From assembly GCF_011382985.1 (NCBI RefSeq), contig NZ_CP049933.1, positions 1,550,001 through 1,614,000 of the forward strand: a stretch of DNA of 64,000 nt, read 5' to 3'. Below, piece after piece: positions 41,201 to 48,807 of the stretch (its first letter is position 1; every line of letters starts with the position of its first letter). This DNA comes from Leucobacter coleopterorum (GTDB lineage: Bacteria; Actinomycetota; Actinomycetes; Actinomycetales; Microbacteriaceae). The translations under genes and the position numbers were made by a program. Below the pieces are notes generated by a model, which worked only from the letters and a program-made list of their open reading frames with translations, had not been told where the DNA came from and searched no databases.

Positions 41201-41312
41201 ACACCCCCAAGCAGAGAGCGACCTCAGCCAATTGCTCCTTTGACGAGGTGAGCTCCTGAAACCCGGCGCGCGCAATATCTGCGAGCCGCAGTTCTCCCTG
41301 CTTGCGTGCCAC
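38298..41312 (-). CDS. glnE: Bifunctional glutamine synthetase adenylyltransferase/deadenylase
   Basis: A 1004-residue protein with two nucleotidyltransferase domains that attach and remove AMP on GlnA in response to nitrogen state. The first has GAEELNVVSDVDAMFIAE (Asp-x-Asp pair) at about residue 225; the second has GGRELGFASDIDIVAVF at about 725. Each is followed by an LKLGPGGLRDIEF- or LKLGPGGISDVEW-type segment of the GlnD_UR_UTase-like helical domain. Length matches the family (about 950-1000). It follows glnA2 by 12 bases on the same strand, as in M. tuberculosis. Intact. Confidence 0.95.
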   Translation of the reverse strand: MARKQGELRLADIARAGFQELTSSKEQLAEVALCLGVSVEPLLAAFAHAADPDAALMRVRLLAEQHPTLISHLDGTEFDRLCLLLGASPALGDFFVRHPKRLDTLLSSDGRLIPRDEAVAELLCAVNDTSGEAGWQALRVRYRELLAELMLYDLSEARQGRAEQAFESVALSLSVLAEAAVEASLAVARASLISGTSGPAVAPERLDAVRLAVVAMGKCGAEELNVVSDVDAMFIAESSDEEVVEGDALIRIATRLASETMRGIHDPGLEPPLWQLDANLRPEGRHGALVRTLSSMLSYYERWAKGWEFQALLKARPLAGDRELGEEFVRSTRPLVWASSSREDFVGSVQRMRERVTEHISEDELEVQLKLGPGGLRDIEFSAQLLQLVHGQYDDQLHVRGTLPALRALVEGGYVARSDGDRLASDYRRLRVLEHRLQLRELRRTAIMPRDEEGLRVLARASGLADNASTLFKLWEGIKREVRDLHLKIFYAPLLSAVAALPEEELVLGSEAARVRLSSIGFRDPDGAMRHLSALTRGTSRRAMIHRNLMPVMLQWLAEGIDPDFGLVSFRRVSEANERAPWYLRLLRDGTDAAERLARVLSSSKFAADLLESIPEAVEWLERDSRLQPVGLEALLEEMRALASRRGSVDEAAVALRAVHRREVLRLALGRITGVVDDAAVSLGLDAAHTALLDGLLIALTAEQAKDATSEPVQVALIGMGRYGGRELGFASDIDIVAVFRAAADAPTERASRSATKLISELRRLVSDPRFPVDLDFDLRPEGKNGAIIRSLDAYRSYYERWSVTWEAQALLRARPVAGDVGLGSDFIALADEIRYPRNFGDDEIREVRRIKARVEAERLSQGADRRRHLKLGPGGISDVEWLVQLLQLQNGYEHPSLRTYSTTAALDAASALELLTAEEAEQLGDSWHFASSVRSALKLWTGRASDLLPTDWTSLEAIAALLDIPFAQTSELEERWFAVSRRARTVFEREFFGYSDTERFPRV

Positions 41313-41324
41313 TCCTGCCTCTCG

Positions 41325-42662
41325 TTAGACGGTATCGAGCATCGAGGAGAGCTCGTAGGGAGTCACTTGCGCGCGGTACTCGGCAACCTCGCGGCGCTTG
41401 TCACGCAGGAAGTATGCGAACACCTGCTCCCCCAGTGTTTCTGCCACGAGTTCGGAGCGTTCCATAACAGCAAGAGCGTGGTCAAGGCTTGAAGGCAGGG
41501 CGTCGAAGCCCATGGCGCGACGTTCGCCGTCGCTCAATGCCCAGAGATTGTTCTCGGCCTCGGGCGGAAGCTCGTACTCTTCTTCAATGCCCTTGAGGCC
41601 AGCGGCAAGCAGCATCGAGAAGCCGAGGTAAGGGTTCACAGCGCTGTCCATGCCGCGGTACTCAACGCGCGCAGCACCACCCTTGCCTGGTTTGTACATC
41701 GGCACACGCACGAGCGCCGAGCGGTTGTTGTGGCCCCAACTTACGAATGATGGAGCCTCGTCGCCGCCCCACAGCCGCTTGTAAGAGTTGATGTATTGGT
41801 TGGTGATGGCAGTAATTTCGGGGGCGTGCCGCAGCAAGCCCGCGACAAAACGGCGACCGGTCTGCGACAACTGGTGCTTGGCACCCGGATCGTAGAACGC
41901 GTTTGTGTCACCCTCGAACAACGAGAGGTGAGTGTGCATGCCTGATCCTGGTTGCCCCACCAGCGGCTTCGGCATGAATGTCGCATGCACTCCCTGAGCG
42001 ATCGCAACTTCTTTGACAACCGAGCGGAAGGTCATGAGGTTGTCAGCTGTGGTGAGCGCGTCTGCGTAGCGCAGATCGATCTCATTCTGCCCGGGGCCCG
42101 CCTCGTGGTGGCTGAACTCGACCGAGATGCCGAGGTCTTCGAGCATGTTGACGCTCTCGCGACGGAAGTCGTGGGCGGTGCCACCGGGAACATTGTCGAA
42201 GTAACCGGCCCGATCGACGGGCACCGGACCTCCAGCGCCAAACGTCTTTGACTCGAGCAGGTAGAACTCAACCTCGGGGTGCGTGTAAAACGTGAAGCCC
42301 TGCTCGGCGGCGCGCGCGAGTGTGCGCTTCAGGACGTGACGCGGATCGGCTACCGCTGGCTCACCGTTGGGGGTGCTCAGATCGCAGAACATGCGCGCTG
42401 TGGGCTCGCTCAGACTGCGCCAGGGAAGAAGCTGAAAGGTTGAAGGATCTGGTACCGCGAGCAAGTCTGACTCGTACGCACGCGTCAGGCCTTCAATTGC
42501 AGAGCCGTCGAACCCGATCCCCTCGCTGAAGGCATTTTCGACCTCAGCGGGTGCCAAAGCCACGGACTTCAGAGTTCCAGAGACGTCTGTAAACCACAGT
42601 CGCACGAACTTTACACCGCGTTCCTCGATGGTCCGAAGAACAAAATCACGCTGTTTGCTCAC
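41325..42662 (-). CDS. glnA2: Glutamine synthetase, GlnA2 type
   Basis: A 445-residue type I glutamine synthetase paralogue. FVRLWFTDVSGTLKSVAL opens it; FDGSAIEGL, HPEVEFYLL, SHHEAGPGQNEIDLRYADAL, KPLVGQPGSGMHTHLSLF and NNRSALVRVP follow. In place of the adenylylation tyrosine loop it has ENNLWALSDGERR, so it should not be a GlnE target, like GlnA2 of M. tuberculosis. It is shorter than GlnA1. It is cotranscribed with glnE. A GlnR-like pair of boxes stands about 50 bases upstream. Intact. Confidence 0.93.
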   Translation of the reverse strand: MSKQRDFVLRTIEERGVKFVRLWFTDVSGTLKSVALAPAEVENAFSEGIGFDGSAIEGLTRAYESDLLAVPDPSTFQLLPWRSLSEPTARMFCDLSTPNGEPAVADPRHVLKRTLARAAEQGFTFYTHPEVEFYLLESKTFGAGGPVPVDRAGYFDNVPGGTAHDFRRESVNMLEDLGISVEFSHHEAGPGQNEIDLRYADALTTADNLMTFRSVVKEVAIAQGVHATFMPKPLVGQPGSGMHTHLSLFEGDTNAFYDPGAKHQLSQTGRRFVAGLLRHAPEITAITNQYINSYKRLWGGDEAPSFVSWGHNNRSALVRVPMYKPGKGGAARVEYRGMDSAVNPYLGFSMLLAAGLKGIEEEYELPPEAENNLWALSDGERRAMGFDALPSSLDHALAVMERSELVAETLGEQVFAYFLRDKRREVAEYRAQVTPYELSSMLDTV

Positions 42663-42710
42663 ACCCGCTCCGTTCGGTCGTTACGCCAAGCTCAGACTAT
42701 CGCGCTCTAG

Positions 42711-42726
42711 GTAACAATCGTGTTTC
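42711..42726 (-). promoter_or_regulatory. GlnR-like box upstream of glnA2
   Basis: Read on the minus strand, GAAAC-ACGATT-GTTAC gives the two GlnR half-site types with the usual six-base gap (AC-n9-AC spacing). It lies about 50 bases upstream of the glnA2 start and is a smaller copy of the array before glnA. The binding factor is inferred only. Confidence 0.45.
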
Positions 42727-42748
42727 GTGATCCTGATGGTTGACGCGG

Positions 42749-42952
42749 CTAACCCTCGTCGGCGTCTTCCTCGGCCCACTTGCGGGCACGCTCCGCAACG
42801 ATCTCGTTTGCCCGGGCAGCTTCCTCGCGGGTGCTGAACGGGCCAAGTCGATCTACAGAGAGGGACTGTGGCCCATCCTCTACCTCGCCAGTTCGCGTGT
42901 TAAACCAATAAGTCTCCTGCGGATCTTCGACGCCCCAGTCGCGCTTGCCCAT
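42749..42952 (-). CDS. Small SPOR-type domain protein
   Basis: A 67-residue protein with ETYWFNTRTGEVEDGPQSLSVDRLGPFSTREEAARA, split here only to note the WFNT-x-TGEVE-x-G and LGPF-x-TREEA blocks, typical of a short actinobacterial SPOR-like family. The end is charged (ERARKWAEEDADEG). SPOR domains usually bind denuded peptidoglycan, but no signal peptide or membrane segment is present, so that role is doubtful here. It is divergent from map with about 60 bases between starts. Confidence 0.78.
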   Translation of the reverse strand: MGKRDWGVEDPQETYWFNTRTGEVEDGPQSLSVDRLGPFSTREEAARANEIVAERARKWAEEDADEG

Positions 42953-43013
42953 GATCGCACGTCCCTTCTGTCTTGGCGAGCATCAATACCCGCCCCACTC
43001 CTAGACTAGAGCT

Positions 43014-43883
43014 ATGCCATTTGATGTACAGGGGTTTCTTGTTCCGGGTTCGCTGCCATCGGTGAGGACGGTGCCGAGCAACATTGCCCGCCCGCCCTAT
43101 GTAGGGTTGAGCGAACCGCCGCGGTACACAGGAGATAACACCTATACAGAGCAAGAGATCGACAAGATTCGTGCGGCGGGCAGGATCGCCTCGCGCTCTT
43201 TGGACGCAGTTGAGGCGGCAGTGAAACCCGGTGTCACCACCGCCGAGCTTGATCGCATCGCGCACGAGTATGTGGTCTCGCAGGGTGCATATCCCTCGAC
43301 GCTCGGGTATCGCGGGTACCGCGCCTCAAGCTGCACCTCGGTCAACGAGGTTGTTTGCCATGGTGTGCCCGATGACACGGTGCTGCGCGAGGGGGACATC
43401 GTAAACGTCGACGTGACTGCGTACCTTGACGGCTTTCATGGCGACACTAATCGCACCTTTTGTGTTGGTGAGGTGAGTGAAGAGGTCGGCCTGCTTGTTG
43501 AACGCACTCACGAGTCGATGATGCGTGGGATCAAGGCTGCAAAACCGGGGCGCGAGGTCAACGTGATCGGTCGAGTGATTGAAACCTATGCGAAGCGCTT
43601 CGGCTACGGCGTAATACGTGACTTCACCGGACACGGAGTCGGATCCTCGTTCCACACCGGCCTCATTATCCCCCACTACGACTCTGCACCGATGTACAGC
43701 GACGTGATCAAACCAGGGATGGTGTTTACTGTCGAACCAATGCTGACGCTTGGCACACACCTCTGGGATCAGTGGGCAGACGAGTGGACGATCACGACCC
43801 GCGACAAGTCTGTGACAGCACAGTTTGAGCACACTGTCGTGGTTCGCGAGGACAGCTTCGAGATTCTGACGCTCTCGGAGTAG
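43014..43883 (+). CDS. map: Type I methionine aminopeptidase
   Basis: A 289-residue metallopeptidase that removes the initiator methionine. The N-terminal extension with GSLPSVRTVPSNIARPPYV is typical of the longer actinobacterial MapB class. The dinuclear metal site is visible: NVDVTAYLDGFHGDTNRTF (two Asp), GHGVGSSFHTGL (His), VFTVEPMLTLG (Glu) and AQFEHTVVVRE (Glu). ATG 43014 is used. The gene ends ten bases before the 3' end of the converging RNase P RNA gene. Intact. Confidence 0.95.
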   Translation: MPFDVQGFLVPGSLPSVRTVPSNIARPPYVGLSEPPRYTGDNTYTEQEIDKIRAAGRIASRSLDAVEAAVKPGVTTAELDRIAHEYVVSQGAYPSTLGYRGYRASSCTSVNEVVCHGVPDDTVLREGDIVNVDVTAYLDGFHGDTNRTFCVGEVSEEVGLLVERTHESMMRGIKAAKPGREVNVIGRVIETYAKRFGYGVIRDFTGHGVGSSFHTGLIIPHYDSAPMYSDVIKPGMVFTVEPMLTLGTHLWDQWADEWTITTRDKSVTAQFEHTVVVREDSFEILTLSE

Positions 43884-43893
43884 ATACGTGTAA

Positions 43894-44282
43894 GGAATGG
43901 GCCGGATCATACGCCGGGTTCTGTCGCGCTGGCCCGAAAGCCAGCGGTGACGGTCATCTCTCTCGTGGCACTGTTACCAGTACCCTCTAGCGGCCTACCC
44001 GAAGACTCGGCGGGGAGCGTCATCATCTTCTGTCTGGCCTTGCTCCGAACGAGGTTTACCTGGCCGCCCGTGTTGCCACGAACGCCGGTGGTCTCTTACA
44101 CCACCCTTTCAGCCTTACCAGACTCGGAAAGCCGTGCCTGGCGGTCTACTCTCTGTTGCACTTTCTCGCGGGTTACCCCGGGTGGGTGTTACCCACCGTT
44201 CTCCCCTGCGGAGCCCGGACGTTCCTCGGCACATCCACCGCTTGCGCGATGCCGTGACGCGACCGCCTCACCGACCCATTCC
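43894..44282 (-). ncRNA. rnpB: RNase P RNA (type A)
   Basis: The catalytic RNA of ribonuclease P, which matures tRNA 5' ends. On the minus strand the outer P1 helix is perfect apart from one wobble: GGAAUGGGUCGG at the 5' end (44282-44271) pairs with CCGGCCCAUUCC at the 3' end (43905-43894). Conserved core pieces are all present: GAGGAACGUCCGGGCUCC, GUGCAACAGAGAGUAGACC, GGUAAGGCUGAAAGGGUGG, AGGUAAACC and CAGAACCCGGCGUAUGAUCC. The length is about 389 bases. Open frames crossing it are meaningless. It sits between map and the zinc-ribbon gene, which is upstream on the same strand. Confidence 0.97.
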
Positions 44283-44298
44283 GTGACTAAGTCTAGTG

Positions 44299-45027
44299 CT
44301 AGTCCTCGAAGTCGCGCACCAGGATTGCTCCGCTGCCCGGGCAATACACGATCTCATCGGGGGCTGTTGCACGAATGTCGCTGAGTTCAGCGGGGGCGAG
44401 CGCCATGTTGCTACCCTCAGAAACGTTGCCTCGCAGTCGGGCCGCCCCGATGCCTGCGCGGGCACGAATCGACTCGTAGAGGTCGAGTAGATCTCGCTGG
44501 AGCTCGGCGGCGACACCGCCGCGCTCTTTGGAATTGACAGCCAGTTCAGAGTCAATGGCCTGCTCAGCGGATTCAAGACTGGCCTGCAGCTCTGCGCGTC
44601 GCCCATCGACTCCCGCGAGCACCGCCTCTGCCTCAGCGAACGATGCCTGCGCAGCCTCGACCGCCTCCATGAGCTCAAGCTCACGGTCTTCCAGTTCGCT
44701 CTGCCGACGCGCGAGTGTGTCGAGTTCACTCTGCAGGGCCTGCGCTTCTTTGCTCGATGTGCTGACCGCGAGCATTTCATTGTCACGGTCACGACGCTGC
44801 TGCACGGTAGCGACATCGGACTCGATGCGGTCAAGTTCAACTCGTAGCGTGTCGAGCCCACGCTGTGCCCTCATGAACCCGTCACGAGCAGCAGCGGTCT
44901 CGTCACCGAGACCCTCAATCGCTGCACGCTCGGGCAGTGTGCTGCGCTTGCGGCGCAAGCGTGCCAGCGTGTTGTCGAGGTCTTGGAGATCAAGCAGCAG
45001 TCTCTGCTGGCGTGTGCTGGCCTTCAT
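44299..45027 (-). CDS. Coiled-coil protein with a degenerate C4 zinc-ribbon
   Basis: A 242-residue member of the actinobacterial C4-type zinc ribbon family (Rv2229c-like). Residues about 10-170 form a long coiled coil (heptads of Leu, Glu, Arg, Ala). The C-terminal 50 residues align with the zinc ribbon, but three of the four cysteines are replaced: the first pair reads VSEGSNM and the second YCPGSGAILVR, so only one Cys remains. The ATG at 45027 is preferred; an upstream open frame enters the Nif3 gene. It follows Nif3 by 31 bases, the same pairing as in mycobacteria. Function unknown. Confidence 0.85.
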   Translation of the reverse strand: MKASTRQQRLLLDLQDLDNTLARLRRKRSTLPERAAIEGLGDETAAARDGFMRAQRGLDTLRVELDRIESDVATVQQRRDRDNEMLAVSTSSKEAQALQSELDTLARRQSELEDRELELMEAVEAAQASFAEAEAVLAGVDGRRAELQASLESAEQAIDSELAVNSKERGGVAAELQRDLLDLYESIRARAGIGAARLRGNVSEGSNMALAPAELSDIRATAPDEIVYCPGSGAILVRDFED

Positions 45028-45058
45028 AGCAGTAAGCCTATCGGCAACTGACGGCGCA

Positions 45059-45876
45059 TTAGATGGCAAAACTCCAGGGGTCGGTGCACAGCGTAGAAAC
45101 CCGAAACTCAACACCGGGCAGTTGAGCAGCAAGCCGATCTGCTGCGCCCTCAAGCCATAGCGATTCGCTGGCCCAGTGGGCGACGTCGACCAGGGCTGGC
45201 CCGCCAATTGCAGCAGATAGCTCGAGCGACTCTTGTGCGGGGTGGTGTCTTAGGTCACTCGTAAGGTACACATCAGCGCTTCGCACGAGTGGGTGGTCGA
45301 GCAGGCTGTCGCCGGCACCACCGAGCAACGCAATGCGCTGCACGACTCGCTCAGGATCGCCCGCAACCCGCACACCACTCACTGTGGCGGGCAGGATCGC
45401 CGCAACTCGCTCGGCAAACTCGCGCAGAGAGACTGGGGCGGAGAGCAGTCCAACACGTCCGATGCCCGCTGCTGGATCGTTCCCGGGAACAAGGGGCACA
45501 ACCTCAACCAGGCCCAGCCGCTGCGCAATCACATCGGAGACTCCCCAGCGGGGGCATCGGCGTTGGTGTGTGCAGACAGCAAGGCACACTCACCGCGAAT
45601 CAGGCGAGTCAAGAGCGCGCCCTTCGAGGTGTCTTCGGCGACAGAGTGCACACCGCGCAACAGGAGTGGGTGATGCGTAAACAGCAGGTCCGCCTCCCAG
45701 TCCAGGGCCTCATCGACCGTGGCTGCAACGGCGTCCACCGCGAGAAGCACTCGACGTAGTGGAGAGGCATCGCCGCCCGAGACGAGGCCCACTCGATCCC
45801 AGCTCTCGGCCGTTGCAGCGGGCCAGAACTCCTCGGCGATACGGCGGAAATCGGCGATCGTATGGTTTGCTGACAC
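45059..45876 (-). CDS. Nif3-like dinuclear metal centre protein, one frameshift
   Basis: About 272 residues of the NIF3/YqfO/DUF34 family (GTP cyclohydrolase I type 2 homologue). The metal ligands are visible: DLLFTHHPLLLRG, AHTNADAPAG, and the late DVAHWASES with the conserved His/Glu. The frame breaks in the CCCC run (plus strand) at 45543-45546; one extra base joins NADAPAGG to VSDVIAQRLGL. The start ATG 45876 is two bases from the metI stop, so it belongs to the met operon or at least is transcribed with it. The function of Nif3 proteins is not settled. Confidence 0.85.
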
Positions 45877-45878
45877 GT

Positions 45879-46544
45879 CTACCTCCTGAGTAGTTTGCGA
45901 GCGATCCAGTTACCGATCACCTGCACCAGCTGAACGATGATAATAATGATGAGAACGGCAGACCAGGTGACCCAGGGGTTGAACTGACGGTAGCCGTACT
46001 GCATCGCGAAGTTACCGAGCCCGCCACCGCCGATAATGCCGGCCATCGCGGTCATATCAACCACGGCAATAAACGCGAAGGTGTAGCCGAGCACAACGGG
46101 CCCGAGTCCCTCGGGAATCAGGACGGTAAGGATTGTGCGAAGCGGACCGGCTCCCATTGCGCGAGCGGCTTCGATGACCCCGGGCGACACTGTCAGCAGG
46201 TTCTGCTCCACCAGGCGAGCGATTCCGAAGCTCGCGGCAAACGTGAGTGCAAAGAGCATCATAGGATCGCCGATTCCCGTTCCAATCACCGCCCGTGCAA
46301 GAGGCTGCAGCGCGAAGATCAGCAGCACGAATGGAATCGGTCGGAAGAAGTTAACGAGGAAATTGAGAATCCAATAGGTTGGGTTGTTCTCGAGAATCCC
46401 GCCCTTGCGGGTCACCGTCAAGAAGATGCCGAGGATCAATCCGAGGAGGCCACCAACTCCCATTGCAAAGAGCACATAAGTCAGCGTTTGAATTGTGGCC
46501 TCTAGAAACTTGCCACTGTTAAAGAGATCGATGAGCTGATCCAT
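45879..46544 (-). CDS. metI: Methionine ABC transporter permease MetI
   Basis: A 221-residue inner-membrane permease with five or six transmembrane segments, matching MetI of the D/L-methionine importer. The EAA loop is EAARAMGAGPLRTILTVLIPEGLGP, seen at residues about 120-145, which docks onto MetN. MTAMAGIIGGGGLGNFAMQYGY is a further MetI signature. Its ATG overlaps the TAA of metN (TAATG), so the two are translationally coupled. It ends just before the Nif3 gene. Confidence 0.94.
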   Translation of the reverse strand: MDQLIDLFNSGKFLEATIQTLTYVLFAMGVGGLLGLILGIFLTVTRKGGILENNPTYWILNFLVNFFRPIPFVLLIFALQPLARAVIGTGIGDPMMLFALTFAASFGIARLVEQNLLTVSPGVIEAARAMGAGPLRTILTVLIPEGLGPVVLGYTFAFIAVVDMTAMAGIIGGGGLGNFAMQYGYRQFNPWVTWSAVLIIIIIVQLVQVIGNWIARKLLRR

Positions 46545-47571
46545 TATGCGAGCACCTCCAGATCAGCCTGCTGCGCGAGGGCAGCAACCGCGTGTTCCAC
46601 CTTCAACTCGTCACCGATGAGTTCAAGCGTGAGCTTGCCGAAGCTGCGTCCGCCAACATCAGTGACGCCACCGTGCACGATGCTGACACCAACCCACGAT
46701 CGGCGAGGGTCTGAAACACGACAGGTTGATCCACATCGCCGTCCCTGAACGTCAGAGTGATGAGTTTTCCACGGTGTCGTTGGCGCAGTTCATCGAGGTG
46801 ATCGGCCTCTGGCTGGGTCGGTAAAGCCGTGGCAACAAAACGACGTGTGGTTTCCGTCTTCGGGCTTGAGAACACCTCAAAGACGTCACCCTGCTCAACG
46901 GCACGGCCGCCATCCATCACTGTCACGCGGTTGGCAATCTCGCGAACGACCTCCATCTCGTGAGTGATCAGGATGATGGTGATGCCGAACTCTTCGTTGA
47001 CGCGACGCAGCAGTGCGAGCACCTCCTGCGAGGTTTGCGGATCGAGGGCGCTGGTTGCCTCGTCTGCGAGCAATACGCCAGGGTTCGTTGCTAGGGCTCG
47101 CGCGATCCCTACCCGCTGCTTTTGGCCGCCCGAAAGCTGATCGGTGTAGGCGTTGGCCTTGTCGGTGAGGCCCACAAACTCGAGCAGCTCGGCAACACGG
47201 CGTTTGCGCTCCGTCGGTGGCACCTTCGCGACGATGAGCGGGTACTCGACGTTGCGAGCGACTCGCTTCGAGTGAAACAGGTTGAACTGCTGGAAGATCA
47301 TGCCGATCCCGCCCCGCACCACTCGCACCTGGGCCTCGGGCAAACTCGTGATCTCATCGTCGCCGACGAGGATCTTGCCTGAGGTTGCACGCTCGAGCCC
47401 GTTGACGAGGCGAAGGAGCGTGCTCTTGCCAGCACCCGAGTAGCCGATGACTGCGTGGATCTCCCCTGACGCGACATCAATCGAGACATCGTCAACGGCA
47501 ACGACCGGCTCCGCATCTTTGCCTCGGCCCGGGTAGCGTTTACCCACCCCGATCAATTGAACGCGTGTCAC
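46544..47571 (-). CDS. metN: Methionine ABC transporter ATPase MetN, one frameshift
   Basis: About 342 residues after repair. The ATPase domain has GYSGAGKSTLLRLV (Walker A, about 44-57), IFQQFNLF (Q-loop), LSGGQKQRVGIARALA (signature) and VLLADEATSALDP (Walker B). The C-terminal NIL domain, which binds methionine and gives feedback inhibition in E. coli, lies beyond the break in the CCC run (plus strand) at 46693-46695; one extra base changes the reading to GVSIVHGGVTDVGGRSFG and the end LEVLA. The stop then overlaps the metI start, which supports this repair. Confidence 0.92.
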
Positions 47572-47625
47572 TCGCGTCTCCCTCCCTCAGCTCTCAGCTA
47601 AGTTATTACCACCAGGCACCGACAA

Positions 47626-47661
47626 AGGATCGGGGCTTCGAAAACCGAACGCCCCGATCCT
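47626..47661 (-). terminator. Hairpin between metQ and metN
   Basis: Stem AGGATCGGGGC/GCCCCGATCCT (47626-47636/47651-47661), extended inside by TTCG/CGAA with one bulged base, with a small T-rich loop on the transcribed strand. It is followed by only TTT. Lying inside the met operon, it may stabilise the metQ part of the mRNA or partly stop transcription so that metQ is made in excess. Confidence 0.75.
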
Positions 47662-47679
47662 ATGTGCTTCGTGGTGAAA

Positions 47680-48579
47680 TTACTTGTTGTCGCGAACCTG
47701 CTTCTCGGAATCCTTGAGGATTTCCTTGAGCTCGCTCGTCGGAGTCGCGACCAGGATCGCACTGTCACCCGAGTTCTCCAGCACGCCAGCCTGCACGTCT
47801 TTATTGGTCTGGTAGATCTCGACAAGTTTCTTGTAGGTCGGGTTGTCGGCATCCTTGGCCTTGGCCGCAAAGATGTTGATGAAGTATTTGGCGCCCTCGT
47901 CTTCAGGATCGTCCTGGTACAGCGCGTCAGAGAACTTCAGACCAGCGTCGGTGACGAAGTCGTTGTTCACGACCGCTGCATCAACGTCGGCGAGTGAGGT
48001 AGCGGTAAAGGAAGCGTCCATCTCGGTGACGGTGACCTTCGACGCACCTGCATCGATGTCATCCGGGATCGAGAACAGCGTGCCGCCATCCTTGAGCTTG
48101 ATGAGGCCTGCCGACTGCAGGACGTTCAGCGCACGAGCGCGGTTGGTGGGATCCGATGGAACGGCAACCGATCCACCCTTTGGAATCTCATCCAACTTCT
48201 TGTGCTTTGTTGAGAAGACACCGAGCGGGTAGATGGCGGTGGATCCGATTGCAACCAGGTCATCGCTGTTCGCAACGTTGTAGTCAGCGAGATAGACGAT
48301 GTGCTGGAACTGATTGAGGTCGAGCTCACCGGCGCTCAGTGCGGGGTTTGGCTGATTGTAGTCGGTGAAGTCAACGAGATCAACCGTGATTCCCTCGTCA
48401 GCAGCGGCCTTGGTGAAGGTCTCCCAGTAGGGATCGCTCGCGCCAACAACGCCGATCTTGACCGTTTCGGTTTTGGTATCGGACTTGCCGTCATCGGCAG
48501 CGGGGGCCGAGCAGCCCGTCAAAATGAGCGCGAGGGCGGCAACGGAGGCGGCGACAACGCCGCGCTTCTTGAAAGTCAT
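47680..48579 (-). CDS. metQ: Methionine-binding lipoprotein MetQ
   Basis: A 299-residue solute-binding lipoprotein of the NlpA/MetQ family. The signal peptide ends with the lipobox LILTGCS at about residue 24, so Cys25 is lipidated and the protein is held on the outer face of the membrane. The mature part starts with VKIGVVGASDPYWETF and has VDFTDYNQPNPALSAGELDLNQFQH, NRARALNVLQSAGLI and ATSLADVDAAVVNNDFV. ATG 48579 is used. It is first in the metQ-metN-metI order. Upstream, toward gap, is an 18-base-period repeat that may be its operator. Confidence 0.93.
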   Translation of the reverse strand: MTFKKRGVVAASVAALALILTGCSAPAADDGKSDTKTETVKIGVVGASDPYWETFTKAAADEGITVDLVDFTDYNQPNPALSAGELDLNQFQHIVYLADYNVANSDDLVAIGSTAIYPLGVFSTKHKKLDEIPKGGSVAVPSDPTNRARALNVLQSAGLIKLKDGGTLFSIPDDIDAGASKVTVTEMDASFTATSLADVDAAVVNNDFVTDAGLKFSDALYQDDPEDEGAKYFINIFAAKAKDADNPTYKKLVEIYQTNKDVQAGVLENSGDSAILVATPTSELKEILKDSEKQVRDNK

Positions 48580-48665
48580 CGTGTTCCTAAAGTTGAATTT
48601 GACGTTTGCGGTTCTCTTTAAGACTGGCGTACCCGCATGAGCCAGAGAAATTTCTCTGTCACACA

Positions 48666-48710
48666 GTGTCATCCAGGTGTGACGTGTCGTCCAAGTACGC
48701 AGTGTCATCC
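48666..48710. promoter_or_regulatory. Triple direct repeat with an 18-bp period between metQ and gap
   Basis: GTGTCATCCA (48666), GTGTCGTCCA (48684) and GTGTCATCCG (48702) stand at exactly 18-base intervals with unrelated eight-base spacers. The set lies 87 bases from the metQ start and about 100 from the gap start. Such phased repeats are typical of multi-site operators; the regulator is not known to me, and no riboswitch fold was recognised. Confidence 0.6.
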
Positions 48711-48807
48711 GACTACGCAGGCGAAGCATGGGATACTGGTAGTGTCGCCGAATCGGCGCCGGCGGGCAGGCCGATAGCTCACTCCTTGAAAGGAACCCTC
48801 CGTTCAC

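Noticed and set aside
43947-44384. Protein-like frame crossing 43.9-44.4 kb
   Set aside because: The region is clearly RNase P RNA, shown by the P1 helix and conserved core motifs.
48580-48807. SAM riboswitch upstream of metQ
   Set aside because: I looked for SAM-I/SAM-IV core motifs on the metQ strand and found none; only the 18-base-period repeats stand out.
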